Shown: positions 8,487 through 16,343 of the stretch, piece by piece
Numbering within the stretch: the stretch's first letter is position 1
Layout of the letters: each line of letters begins with the position of its first letter
Assembly: GCF_028885415.1 (NCBI RefSeq)
Contig: NZ_CP118527.1
Location: 2,294,001-2,358,000 of the forward strand
Source: Streptomyces coeruleorubidus
Lineage (GTDB): Bacteria > Actinomycetota > Actinomycetes > Streptomycetales > Streptomycetaceae
Direction of reading: 5' to 3'
Length of the DNA: 64,000 nucleotides
The notes under the pieces: model-generated
Database searches by the model: none
Told to the model about the DNA's origin: nothing
Seen by the model: only the letters and a program-made list of their open reading frames with translations
Made by a program: the position numbers and the translations under genes

Positions 8487-9142
8487 TCCTGACCTTCCTG
8501 TTCCAGTGCTGCCTCGGGGAAAGCGCGCTGCACGAAGGACGCGATGTGGGAGTGGAGGGCGCGCGCCGCGCCGTCGGCGTCGCCGTCGAGGGCGAGCCGG
8601 AGGATCTCGCGGTGCTCGCCGGCCTCCCGGTCCCAGGAGGGCGAGGCGGCCCAGGCGACGGCGGAGACGAGGGCGGCCTGGTCGCGGACCTCGTCGAGCA
8701 TCCGGCCGAGCAGCGGGTTGCCGCACGGCAGGTACAGGGCGCGGTGGAACTCGCGGTTGGCGAGGGAGCGTTCGGCGGTGTCGGTGGCGGCGTCGGCGCG
8801 GGTCAGCGCGTCCCGGGCGGCGTCCAGGGAGGCCCCGCGCCGCACGGCCCGCTTCAGCGCCTCGGGCTCCAGCAGCAGCCGCACGTCGTAGACCTCGCGC
8901 GCCATGTCCGCGTCCACCATGCGCACCGTGACGCCCTTGTACTGGCTCATCACGACCAGCCCGGTCCCGGCGAGGGTCTTGAGCGCCTCGCGCACCGGGG
9001 TCTTGGACACCCCGAACTGCGCGGCGAGCTCGGTCTCGACCAGCGCCTGGCCCGGCGTCAACTGCCCGGTGAGGATGCGGTGTTTGATTCCCTCCAGCAC
9101 GTACTGCGTGCGGGAGGGGATCGGCGTGGGCACAGAGGTCAT
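8483..9142 (-). CDS. GntR-family regulator, FCD (FadR) subfamily
   Basis: 219 residues. The N-terminal winged helix spans about residues 10-75 (ETELAAQFGVSKTPVREALK is the recognition region). The C-terminal all-helical FCD ligand domain has the metal-binding Asp/His pattern (EFHRALY). I chose the ATG at 9142 over the upstream ATG at 9205 because it has a GAGAGG ribosome site and matches family length. As first gene of the operon it probably represses it until a sugar acid binds. Two palindromes just upstream (9202-9224) are the natural operators. Confidence 0.88.
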   Translation of the reverse strand: MTSVPTPIPSRTQYVLEGIKHRILTGQLTPGQALVETELAAQFGVSKTPVREALKTLAGTGLVVMSQYKGVTVRMVDADMAREVYDVRLLLEPEALKRAVRRGASLDAARDALTRADAATDTAERSLANREFHRALYLPCGNPLLGRMLDEVRDQAALVSAVAWAASPSWDREAGEHREILRLALDGDADGAARALHSHIASFVQRAFPEAALEQEGQE

Positions 9143-9201
9143 GCGCGCCTCTCGGATCTCGCGTCCCTGGGGATCGCGTATCGGATCTCGCGTATCGCGT
9201 C

Positions 9202-9224
9202 TCATATATGACGTACGAAGTACG
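9202..9224. promoter_or_regulatory. Candidate GntR operators: two adjacent palindromes
   Basis: TCATATATGA (9202-9211) is a perfect 10-bp palindrome. CGTACGAAGTACG (9212-9224) is a perfect 5-bp-arm inverted repeat with a 3-bp centre, the geometry of FadR-type operators. Both lie 60-80 bp upstream of the GntR start, in a region otherwise without symmetry. Autoregulation of the pectin operon is the obvious reading. Confidence 0.5.
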
Positions 9225-9278
9225 ACGCGATGACGGTAGGAGGGCGCGTTTGTTTCGTCAATGCTTCTGACGAAGGAA

Positions 9279-9296
9279 GTAGCAATCGCTTTCTAC
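9279..9296. promoter_or_regulatory. Second LacI-type operator-like palindrome
   Basis: The 18-bp sequence GTAGCAATCGCTTTCTAC pairs in 14 of 18 positions (outer arms GTAG/CTAC). On the minus strand it contains AGAAAGCGATT, nearly the same as the word at 5780-5790. It overlaps the stop codon of the neighbouring DinB-like gene and lies upstream of the GntR operon. Confidence 0.4.
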
Positions 9297-9889
9297 GACC
9301 TGGGCTTCCACCCCGGATCCCGCCCGCTCAGCCCCACCGTCCGGTCCAGCAGCGGCGCGCCCTCCTCGACGGGGACGACGGGGCCGAAGATCTCGCCCCG
9401 GCCGGGGTCGTCGACCGACGCGGCGAGGAAGTCGTGGCAGGTCTGGAGCGCGGCCGGGTCGGGGGCGTACGGCTGGCCGGTCGCGCGGGCGAGGTCCCAG
9501 CCGTGGATCACCAGCTCGTCGGTGGCGACCAGGCCCGCGATCTCGCCGGGCAGGTCGACGCCCCCGGCCCGGGTCATGCCGGTCCAGGCGGCCGGGTCGC
9601 GCCAGGCCTCGGCCAGTCCGGCGAGGACCCTGGGCAGCTCCTCGCGCCAGCCGGGCCCGATGTCCGGGAGCGCGGAGTCCGGGCTGGTGTCGGTCGTGGC
9701 GCCCAGGTCCTTGCGGCCGGTGTCACGGAAGGCGACGGTCAGCCCGACCAGGTGGCCCAGCAGGTTGCGCACCGCGTACTCCGGGCAGGGCGTCGGGTCC
9801 GCCAGTTGCTCGTCGGTGACGCCTTCGGCCAGGCGCGCCAGGACCGCCGTCTGCGCTCGGAGGTCGAGGGTCGGGGTGGTGTCGGTCAT
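9293..9889 (-). CDS. TIGR03086/DinB-like metal-binding protein
   Basis: 198 residues of the actinobacterial TIGR03086 family (mycothiol-dependent maleylpyruvate-isomerase N-terminal/DinB fold). The four-helix-bundle pattern is visible: TPCPEYAVRNLLGHLVG at about 32-48, with the metal-binding His, and TDELVIHGWDLARATG further on, with the second His pair. Start ATG at 9889; the ribosome site upstream is weak. No catabolic partner is adjacent, so the reaction (often a mycothiol transferase) cannot be assigned. Confidence 0.8.
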   Translation of the reverse strand: MTDTTPTLDLRAQTAVLARLAEGVTDEQLADPTPCPEYAVRNLLGHLVGLTVAFRDTGRKDLGATTDTSPDSALPDIGPGWREELPRVLAGLAEAWRDPAAWTGMTRAGGVDLPGEIAGLVATDELVIHGWDLARATGQPYAPDPAALQTCHDFLAASVDDPGRGEIFGPVVPVEEGAPLLDRTVGLSGRDPGWKPRS

Positions 9890-10106
9890 CGGCTGTCCCT
9901 CTCCTGGTTTCGCTTCCTGGGAGTTGAAGTGCTCTCCCGGCTGAAGCCGGTCCGCGCTCGGGGGCGAACGCCCATCCCTGCTCCCACCCCTCGCCGCTGG
10001 GAGAGGGGCCGACCGTACCCACCACGGTGATCTCCGGGTGGTGTTCACTCAGGGCGTCGTGGATCCGGGCCAAGCGGTCGGGGAAGGGGAGTGCGGACTC
10101 GGAAAA
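9890..10106. other. Intergenic, no supported gene; hairpin-rich with a possible coding remnant
   Basis: With the hairpin that follows, this is a 328-bp gap. On the minus strand it contains a strong CCGGCT/AGCCGG hairpin followed by GAGAGCACTTCAACTCCC, which is reminiscent of the right ends of Streptomyces IS200/IS605 elements. There is also a short open stretch (LPFPDRLARIHDALSEHHPE) that looks like a decayed gene fragment. Neither is strong enough to call as a gene. Confidence 0.25.
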
Positions 10107-10146
10107 GCGCCGTTCGGGCCGTCGCACTCGACGGCCCGAACGGCGC
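10107..10146 (-). terminator. Intrinsic terminator of the tandem-repeat protein gene
   Basis: A perfect 18-bp inverted repeat (arms 10107-10124 and 10129-10146) with a 4-base loop CACT. On the minus strand it is followed directly by TTTT. It lies about 70 bp beyond the stop at 10218, so it terminates that minus-strand transcript. Confidence 0.85.
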
Positions 10147-10217
10147 GGCAGGCGATTGCTGTTGCGTGCAGCCTGACCTCGCCACGAACACGATCGCAGC
10201 CAACACCTCCCGGCACC

Positions 10218-11258
10218 CTAACGGCCGAACTGGAGGTATACCCCTTCCTCAGTGCCGTCGTAGTTCAGCCTCAGCTTGAACGTGATCGAACTGAAGGGAT
10301 CGGACTTGCTGACGTGAATGGTGCCGTTGGAATCGGTGGGCGGACCTTCCTTGGGCTTGCCCGTGACCATGTTGCCCTGAGGGACCTTGAAGTCCGCGTC
10401 GCCGCTGATCCGGGTAACAGTCGTACCCGCCTCGAACGTCATGATCGAGGCGAGCGATCCCAGGTGAAGAATGGCATCCTGCACCTTGCCACCGAAGTCG
10501 ATTTTGAACTCGGTGTCGTCTCTTCTGCTCCTGAGTTCCACCGAGTCCGAGGAGGGCAACTGAGGGGTGAAGAGGGCCGATCCGAATTCGGTGTGCTCCC
10601 CGTTGATGTCCACGGCGCCCAAAGTGCCCGTGACCCCGCTGACCGTCACCGTTCGGCCGCCCAACTTCCCGGTTGCTTTACGCTCGCTGTCGCGGGACGT
10701 CCAGTCGACGAACTCTACTGTCCTGCCGAACTGGAGGTATACGCCTTCCTCAGTGCCGTCGTAGTTCAGCCTCAGCTTGAACGTGATCGAACTGAAGGGA
10801 TCGGACTTGCTGACGTGAATGGTGCCGTTGGAATCAGTGGGCGGACCTTCCTTGAACCTGCCCGTGACCATGTTGCTCTGAGGGACCTTGAAGTCCGCGT
10901 CGCCGCTGATCCGGGTAACAGTCGTACCCGCCTCGAACGTCATGATCGAGGCGAGCGATCCCAGGTGAAGAATGGCATCCTGCACCTTGCCACCGAAGTC
11001 GATTTTGAACTCGGTGTCGTCTCTTCTGCTCCTGAGTTCCACCGAGTCCGAGGAGGGCAACTGAGGGGTGAAGAGGGCCGATCCGAATTCGGTGTGCTCC
11101 CCGTTGATGTCCACGGCGCCCAAAGTGCCCGTGACCCCGCTGACCGTCACCGTTCGGCCGCCCAACTTCCCGGTTGCTTTACGCTCGCTGTCGCGGGACG
11201 TCCAGTCGACGAACACCTGCGCTTCTGTTGCCCTCACTTGCTGTTGTGTTGCCATCAT
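10218..11258 (-). CDS. Uncharacterised protein made of two nearly identical 167-residue repeats
   Basis: 346 residues. After a 16-residue leader (MMATQQQVRATEAQV), two copies of one domain follow, each beginning FVDWTSRDSERKATGKLG and ending GVYLQFGR. Copies differ at only three residues (R/K, F/P, S/G). The domain is rich in Thr, Ser, Gly, Val and alternating hydrophobics, so a beta-sandwich is likely. I do not recognise the family. There is no signal peptide. The start is chosen for the AGGAGGT ribosome site five bases before ATGATG; the open frame extends further upstream without support. The gene ends in a strong terminator and stands alone. Codon use is more A/T-tolerant than in its neighbours, hinting at acquisition. 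Function unknown. Confidence 0.8.
   Translation of the reverse strand: MMATQQQVRATEAQVFVDWTSRDSERKATGKLGGRTVTVSGVTGTLGAVDINGEHTEFGSALFTPQLPSSDSVELRSRRDDTEFKIDFGGKVQDAILHLGSLASIMTFEAGTTVTRISGDADFKVPQSNMVTGRFKEGPPTDSNGTIHVSKSDPFSSITFKLRLNYDGTEEGVYLQFGRTVEFVDWTSRDSERKATGKLGGRTVTVSGVTGTLGAVDINGEHTEFGSALFTPQLPSSDSVELRSRRDDTEFKIDFGGKVQDAILHLGSLASIMTFEAGTTVTRISGDADFKVPQGNMVTGKPKEGPPTDSNGTIHVSKSDPFSSITFKLRLNYDGTEEGVYLQFGR
10225..10713 (-). repeat. Tandem repeat copy 2 (C-terminal half of the protein)
   Basis: 489 bp that match 10726-11214 with about six base differences (roughly 98.8% identity) at a period of exactly 501 bp. All differences fall in the first 160 bp of the copy (the C-terminal third of the domain). 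The period is a multiple of three, so the reading frame is kept. Confidence 0.95.
10726..11214 (-). repeat. Tandem repeat copy 1 (N-terminal half of the protein)
   Basis: Partner of 10225-10713. A 12-bp linker separates the copies. Near-identity at synonymous positions points to a recent duplication or ongoing gene conversion. Confidence 0.95.
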
Positions 11259-11434
11259 CTTGACCTCCTGACGATCTGGCCATTTCAACCAAAGGGTCTG
11301 CCCCAGCCTCTCAAGTGGAAGAGCCTCAAGCAAAGTTGAAATACGAAGTGCTGTCGGACCTCTCTTCCAGGCTAGCCGGATACAAAATTCGCGCACCTCG
11401 GGAGATCCTGCCATTTCATCTGTAGAAAGCCGGA

Positions 11435-11647
11435 CTAAGAGCGATGGGCAGGCGAGTCATGTTTCTCTTTGTCGGCGAGCGTGCAGCACCTGGGCGGGAT
11501 ATCGAAGTCGACGGCCCATCGAAGGTTCCCGATCTGGTCGAGGGCTGGAGTCTGGGCCCCGTGGATCGAGACAGGCCAGGCTCCAAGATGCCTGTCCTGT
11601 CGGGCGCGAACGGACTGCCCCTCGTTCTCGTTGTCCTTGGTCGCCAC
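11435..11647 (-). CDS. Hypothetical small protein, possibly a gene remnant
   Basis: 70 codons from a GTG start (11647) reading MATKDNENEGQSVRARQ..., hydrophilic, with CC near residue 53. The ribosome site is weak. It precedes the duplicated-repeat gene on the same strand by 177 bp and abuts transposase fragments, so it could be the surviving end of a disrupted gene. No family recognised. Confidence 0.3.
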   Translation of the reverse strand: MATKDNENEGQSVRARQDRHLGAWPVSIHGAQTPALDQIGNLRWAVDFDIPPRCCTLADKEKHDSPAHRS

Positions 11648-11664
11648 TTCAAGCCTCAGCGTCT

Positions 11665-12003
11665 GAGCTGCGAAGGTGGCTACGAGGCAAGCGCATCGGC
11701 GTCCGTATCACCCACAAGGGAATCGAGTCCTCCGAGCGACTCGGGCGACGCAACAGTCGCCGGGGTCCGCCTGGCAGTGACCAGGGCTCGGAGCCGTCTC
11801 GGACAGCCCCGTTCACAAGGCTGGGCCTGCGTCAGTTCGGGAAGCTGATCGCGCTACGCGAGCGCGCGGATCCGGTTCGCACAGGCCGCCCGTGGGGCCT
11901 GCCGCTGGAGGACCGAGTGCTTCTGGTTGCCGCCTGCTGGCGGACGAACCCGCCCCCGCGCCAACCGGCGCCCGTTTCTACGGCACTTGCCCGATTCCAG
12001 CTC
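11665..12003 (+). pseudogene. Transposase remnants (IS5-type fragments)
   Basis: One open plus-strand frame without a start joins two pieces of different transposase ends. At about 11665-11745 it reads ELRRWLRGKRIGV...GIESSERLGR, which resembles the C-terminal catalytic part of IS5-family DDE transposases. At about 11818-11945 it reads RQFGKLIALRERADPV and GRPWGLPLEDRVLLVAACW, which resembles the N-terminal DNA-binding part of another IS5-like group. No complete domain or terminal inverted repeats are visible. These are scars of insertion sequences flanking the duplicated gene. Confidence 0.6.
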
Positions 12004-12031
12004 GCGGGCCTTAGAACCACGATGACCAGGC

Positions 12032-13270
12032 ATGACGAACAGAACCGCCTGGCCCATGGTGCGCGTCCTGCGCGACCGCAACGCAGGGCTCTACCTCTCC
12101 GGAGTGGTGGTCTCCGGCTTCGGTACCTCGGCCCTGTGGCTGGCCTCCGGCGTGTGGGTCAAGGACCTCACCGGCTCGGACGGCCTGGCCGCGCTGTGCA
12201 TGCTCGCCATGTGGCTGCCGACCCTGGCCGGACCGCTGCTCGGCACGCTCGCCGACCGGGTCCGCCGCAAACCCCTGTTGATCGGCGTGAACCTGCTCCT
12301 GGGCGCCCTCCTGCTCACCCTCGTGGGCGTCGACGCCCCGGGCGACCTGTGGCTGCTGTACGCGGTGCTGTTCGTATACGGCGCGGCGGGCGTCGTCCAT
12401 GACGCGGCCGAGTCGGCGCTCGTCGCGACCGCCGTCGACCCGTCCCTGCTCGGCGACTTCAACGGTCTGCGCATGACGGCCAACGAGGGCATGAAACTCC
12501 TGGCCCCGCTGGCGGGCGCGGGCCTGTACGCGGCGTACGGCGGCGCGAGCGTCGCCCTCCTGGACGCGGCGACGTTCGTCCTGGCCACCGGCCTGTACGC
12601 GGTGCTGCGGGTGCGGGAGGAGAAGCCGGCGCGGCCCACCGGCACCCGCCGGGGGCGGACCGCCGAGGGCGTCCGCCACCTGTGGGCGCACCCCGTGCTG
12701 CGCCCCCTGGTCCTGGCGGGCGGCGCCACCATGCTGTTCGCCGGCCTGAACGGGGCGATGGCCTACGCCGTCGTCGACGGCCTCGGGCACTCCCCCGCGT
12801 ACGCCGGTGTGCTGTACGCCGTGCAGGGCGCCGGGTCGGTCGCGGTCGGTCTGTTCTCCGGCACCGCCCTGCGCCGCCTGGGCGAGCGGCGCTTCGCGGC
12901 GTACGGCATCGCGCTGCTGGCCGTCGCGGTGGCCCTGCGGGCGGTGCCGTCCGACCCACTGGCGCTGATGTGCGGCGCGGCGATCGGGGCGGGGCTGCCC
13001 GCCGTGCTGATCGCCACGCTGACGTCCGTGCAGCGCGAGACGCCGGGCCCGCTGCTGGGCCGGGTCACCGCCACCGCCAACACGCTGGTGTACACGCCGA
13101 ACGTGGTCGGGCTGGCCGCCGGGGCGGCCCTGGTCGAGCTGGTGAGCCACCGGCTGGTGCTGGTGGCCCTGGGCGTGGCCCTGCTGGTGACGGCCGCGGC
13201 GCTGCTTCAGAGCCCGGCGAGAGCGGAACGGACCGCCTCCAGGTCACCGTCGGACGCCAACCCGGCGTGA
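12032..13270 (+). CDS. Major facilitator superfamily efflux-type transporter
   Basis: 412 residues with 12 predicted membrane helices and the loop 2-3 motif GTLADRVRRKPLL typical of MFS drug:proton antiporters. A central loop rich in Arg separates the two halves. The ATG at 12032 is the first start after the transposase debris; the ribosome site is poor (CCAGGC). Its 3' end overlaps the convergent gene by 64 bp. No regulator or substrate clue nearby. Confidence 0.85.
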   Translation: MTNRTAWPMVRVLRDRNAGLYLSGVVVSGFGTSALWLASGVWVKDLTGSDGLAALCMLAMWLPTLAGPLLGTLADRVRRKPLLIGVNLLLGALLLTLVGVDAPGDLWLLYAVLFVYGAAGVVHDAAESALVATAVDPSLLGDFNGLRMTANEGMKLLAPLAGAGLYAAYGGASVALLDAATFVLATGLYAVLRVREEKPARPTGTRRGRTAEGVRHLWAHPVLRPLVLAGGATMLFAGLNGAMAYAVVDGLGHSPAYAGVLYAVQGAGSVAVGLFSGTALRRLGERRFAAYGIALLAVAVALRAVPSDPLALMCGAAIGAGLPAVLIATLTSVQRETPGPLLGRVTATANTLVYTPNVVGLAAGAALVELVSHRLVLVALGVALLVTAAALLQSPARAERTASRSPSDANPA

Positions 13271-14373
13271 TACAGCCGCAGTTCGGTGGCGCCGAGCCGC
13301 CGTGCCTCGGCCGCGTCGGCGGCGAGGGTGCCGGGGCTGCCGCCCATGCCGGAGACGACGGTGAAGTTGGCGGCGATGACGGCGCCCTCCTTGCCCTGCC
13401 GGGCGAACGGCGTCAGGGTGCCGGTGCCGCCCGCGCAGGGCACGACCACACCGTCCGCGACGGACAGGATGTGCGCCGGGTCGACGCCCGGGTTCGCACC
13501 GACGTGGTACGACACCGGGTCCGCGTGCAGCAGCACCTGGAAGCCCTCGGGCGCGGCCGCCCGCACCGCCGCCACGGCCTCCTCCTGGAGCGTGCGGGCC
13601 GTTTTGTCGCGCCACGCGCGCGTGGTGTTCGCGAGCGTCTCGCCGAGGAGCTTCTCGACGCCCGTCCAGCCTCCGTCGGAGGGCGTCGCCCCCTGCCACA
13701 CCGGCTCCAGCGCGGTCCGTACGGCGGCGGCCAGCTCGTCGGCGTCCAGGCCGTGCCGGCCGTAGCCCTCCCGGCAGGCCGGGCAGAAGCACAGCGCCAT
13801 CAGGTACTGCCCGGCGTCGCCGAGGCCGACGCCGCCGGTCTTGTCGTGGGCGTGCAGATGCTGCAGGCCGTACCAGCCGAGGGACTCCAGCTCGGTCCCG
13901 CGCGCCCCGGGCCGTACGGCCGCCTCCGCCGCCAGGTCGGTCAGGTACGCGCGCGTGGCGGGCTGGGCGATGCACGGCGCCCAGGGGTAGCGGTCGCCGT
14001 AGGCGTTGACGACCGAGGTGTCCGGGTGCTCGGCGCCCAGGCGGGAGTTGTGCGCGAGGACGACCCAGGTGTGCACCTGGAGGCCGGCGTCCGCGAGCGC
14101 GGCGGCGGCCTCCCCGAAGGCGTCCCCGGGGGCCCAGTCACCGGCCGCGTAGGGGCGCAGCTCCCGCCCGTCCCAGCGGCCGCCCAACGGGTACAGCACG
14201 GCGGCGTGCTCGGCGGTGACGATGCGGTGGCGCGGGTGGCGGGGCGTGAGCGCGCGCGTGGAGTGGTAGGCGGCGGCGAGCGTCACCTGCTCCACGCCGA
14301 GCGCGGCGATCCGCGCGGGCGCCTCCGGGTCCCCGTTGACGTCCCAGGGGTAGACGAATGCCGACGCCTTCAC
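13207..14373 (-). CDS. Uncharacterised barrel-like enzyme coupled to kdgD
   Basis: 388 residues, not confidently assigned. Alternating beta/alpha composition and motifs such as VYPWDVNG, WVVLAHNSRLG and YGDRYPWAPCIAQPATR look like a TIM-barrel glycoside-hydrolase-like fold. A CFCPACREGYG segment (about 198-208) could bind zinc. The ATG overlaps the stop of kdgD by 4 bp, so it is co-translated with a uronate-catabolic enzyme. Possible roles are a glycosidase releasing uronic acid or a lyase-like enzyme; the sequence gives no catalytic signature I can name. No signal peptide, so cytoplasmic. Confidence 0.7.
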   Translation of the reverse strand: MKASAFVYPWDVNGDPEAPARIAALGVEQVTLAAAYHSTRALTPRHPRHRIVTAEHAAVLYPLGGRWDGRELRPYAAGDWAPGDAFGEAAAALADAGLQVHTWVVLAHNSRLGAEHPDTSVVNAYGDRYPWAPCIAQPATRAYLTDLAAEAAVRPGARGTELESLGWYGLQHLHAHDKTGGVGLGDAGQYLMALCFCPACREGYGRHGLDADELAAAVRTALEPVWQGATPSDGGWTGVEKLLGETLANTTRAWRDKTARTLQEEAVAAVRAAAPEGFQVLLHADPVSYHVGANPGVDPAHILSVADGVVVPCAGGTGTLTPFARQGKEGAVIAANFTVVSGMGGSPGTLAADAAEARRLGATELRLYHAGLASDGDLEAVRSALAGL

Positions 14374-15335
14374 TGTGCCTCCTCAAGCAGCGCGTAGCCG
14401 CGCTCGATCACTTCGGCGAGCTGCTTGACATGATCCTCGGCCGGCTCGTGCAGCGGGGGGCGTACCTCCCCCACGTCCAGTCCGCGCAGTCGTACGCCGG
14501 CCTTGACGAGGGCGACGGCGTAGCCGCGGCCCTGGGCCCGCAGTTCGACGAAGGGGCGGTAGAAGCCGTCCAGCAGCTTCTCCACCGTGCTGTCGTCGCC
14601 GCTGCGCAGCGCCTGGTGGAAGGCGAGGGCGATCTCGGGCGCGAAGCAGAACACGGCGGACGAGTAGAGCGTGACTCCGAGGGCGCGGTAGGCGAGCTGG
14701 GTCTGTTCGGCGGTCGGCAGGCCGTTGAAGTAGAGGAAGTCGCCGGGGACCTCGGAGCGTACGGCGCTGACGATGCGCTGCATGAGGTCGAGGTCGCCGA
14801 GCCCGTCCTTGAGGCCGATGATCCCGTCCGTGCGGGCGAGTTCGACGACGGTCTCCGGGGTGAAGACGGCGTTGTCCCGCTGGTAGACGATCACGGGCAG
14901 GGCGGTCGCGGCGGCGATCTCCCGGTAGTGCCGCAGCAGCCCTTCCTGCCCGGCGATCACGAGGTACGGCGGCATGGCGAGCAGCCCGTCCGCCCCGGCC
15001 GCCTCGGCGAGCCGGGCGTAGCGCACGGCGAGCGCGGTGCCGTACCCGGCGCCCGCGACGACCGGCACGCGCCCCTCGGCCGCCTCGACGGCCACCTGGA
15101 CGCACCGCTCGAACTCCTCGGGCGTCAGCGCGTGGAACTCGCCGGTGCCGCAGCAGGCGAACACGGCGGCGGCTCCGGCCTCGACCCCGCGGCGCACGTG
15201 CGTGCGGTAGGTGTCGAGGTCCACGGAGCCGTCGGGGCCGTAGGCGGTGACCGGGAAGAACAGCGGTCCGCTGGGGATGTTGAGTCGAGCGGCGAGAGGG
15301 GCTGACGTCACGAGCTCTCCCGGTTCCATATTCAT
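14370..15335 (-). CDS. kdgD: 5-dehydro-4-deoxyglucarate dehydratase
   Basis: 321 residues, DHDPS-superfamily barrel. It converts 5-keto-4-deoxy-D-glucarate to alpha-ketoglutarate semialdehyde with loss of water and CO2. The Schiff-base lysine is K176 (IIGLKDG) and the helper tyrosine Y151 (VIVYQRDN). The N-terminal PSGPLFFPVTAY and the CCGTGEF loop are typical of KdgD rather than DapA. Start ATG at 15335, with an alternative at 15329; neither has a clear ribosome site. It is divergent from uronate dehydrogenase, which supplies the aldaric acid two steps earlier. An aldarate dehydratase is not in the window. Confidence 0.9.
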   Translation of the reverse strand: MNMEPGELVTSAPLAARLNIPSGPLFFPVTAYGPDGSVDLDTYRTHVRRGVEAGAAAVFACCGTGEFHALTPEEFERCVQVAVEAAEGRVPVVAGAGYGTALAVRYARLAEAAGADGLLAMPPYLVIAGQEGLLRHYREIAAATALPVIVYQRDNAVFTPETVVELARTDGIIGLKDGLGDLDLMQRIVSAVRSEVPGDFLYFNGLPTAEQTQLAYRALGVTLYSSAVFCFAPEIALAFHQALRSGDDSTVEKLLDGFYRPFVELRAQGRGYAVALVKAGVRLRGLDVGEVRPPLHEPAEDHVKQLAEVIERGYALLEEAQ

Positions 15336-15490
15336 GATTGCCGTCTATATTTCTGAACGCATCCACGCTAAAGCGCCGCCTCGGCGCGGGTCAAGCGCGC
15401 GAACCCGCGACACACCAGCGGATTCACTGCTTCCGCGGCATACTTGACGGGCTCCGCCCCGGATCCTTAGCGTGTCCACGAATATGAATG

Positions 15491-15510
15491 CCGTGCACTC
15501 ATGTGCACGG
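15491..15510. promoter_or_regulatory. Perfect inverted repeat before udh
   Basis: CCGTGCAC-TCAT-GTGCACGG, 8-bp perfect arms with a 4-bp centre, lies 24 bp before the udh start in the divergent kdgD/udh region. It is either an operator for a shared regulator or a 5'-UTR hairpin. It is not followed by a T-run, so it is not a terminator. Confidence 0.5.
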
Positions 15511-15533
15511 TGGGAGATTCAAGGAGACCGAGG

Positions 15534-16343
15534 ATGCCCGCTCCCCGCACCGTCCTGCTCACCGGCGCCGCCGGTGGCCTCGGCACCCTGATGCGGGACC
15601 TGCTCCCGGACTACGGCTACGAGCTGCGACTGCTCGACCTGCGCCCGATCGAGGGCGCGCCGGACGCGATCACCGCCGACCTCGCCGACCAGGACGCCGT
15701 GCGCGAGGCGGTCCGCGGCGTCGACGCGATCATCCACCTCGCCGGCATCTCCTTGGAAGCCCCCTTCGAGAAGATCCTCAAGGCGAACATCGAGGGCACC
15801 TACCACCTGTACGAGGCCGCCCGCGAGGAGGGCGTCGGCAGGATCGTCTTCGCCTCCTCCAACCACGCCGTCGGCTACACCCCGCGCCCCCAGGGCGACG
15901 ACCCCCTGATCCCGGTCGACACCCCCCGCCGCCCGGACACCTTCTACGGCCTGTCCAAGTGCTTCGGCGAGGACCTCGCGCAGCTCTACTGGGACAAGCA
16001 CGGCCTGGAGACGGTCTCGGTGCGCATCGGCTCCTGCTTCCCGGAGCCGACCAGCGTGCGCATGCTCTCGGTGTGGATGAGCCCCGCCGACGGCGCCCGC
16101 CTCTTCCACGCGGCCCTGACCGCCGAGCACGTCGGCCACACCGTCGTCCACGGCTCCTCCGCCAACACCCGGCTGTGGTGGGACCTCACCACCGCCCGGG
16201 CGCTCGGCTACGAACCGCAGGACGACTCCGAGCCGTGGGCCGAGAAGCTCATCGCCGAGCAGGGCGAGCTGGACCCGGACAACGAGGCGCACGCCTACCT
16301 CGGCGGCCACTTCGTGACGGACCCGCCGATCTGGCCGTACTGA
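15534..16343 (+). CDS. udh: Uronate dehydrogenase
   Basis: 269 residues, extended-SDR fold. It oxidises D-galacturonate or D-glucuronate to the aldarolactone using NAD+. The nucleotide-binding glycine motif is TGAAGGLG (10-17). The catalytic pair is Y138 and K142 (YGLSK), with serines in FASSN (107-110). The FPEPTSVRMLSVWMS stretch matches uronate dehydrogenases. The ATG at 15534 is preferred over the upstream ATG at 15501 because of AAGGAGA seven bases upstream and the usual family length. Together with kdgD it forms the oxidative uronate route to alpha-ketoglutarate, fed by pectate lyase at 2614-3903. Confidence 0.9.
   Translation: MPAPRTVLLTGAAGGLGTLMRDLLPDYGYELRLLDLRPIEGAPDAITADLADQDAVREAVRGVDAIIHLAGISLEAPFEKILKANIEGTYHLYEAAREEGVGRIVFASSNHAVGYTPRPQGDDPLIPVDTPRRPDTFYGLSKCFGEDLAQLYWDKHGLETVSVRIGSCFPEPTSVRMLSVWMSPADGARLFHAALTAEHVGHTVVHGSSANTRLWWDLTTARALGYEPQDDSEPWAEKLIAEQGELDPDNEAHAYLGGHFVTDPPIWPY

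Noticed and set aside
9143..9205. Upstream start for the GntR regulator
   Set aside because: The ATG at 9205 lies inside the operator palindrome and adds residues unlike the family; 9142 has a ribosome site.
9900..10010. IS200/IS605 right end or guide-RNA scaffold
   Set aside because: The hairpin and AGCACTTCAACTCCC stretch are suggestive, but no TnpA/TnpB coding sequence or matching left end is present.
11258..11414. Longer N-terminus for the duplicated-repeat protein
   Set aside because: The frame is open to 11414, but AGGAGGT five bases before ATGATG at 11258 fixes the start.
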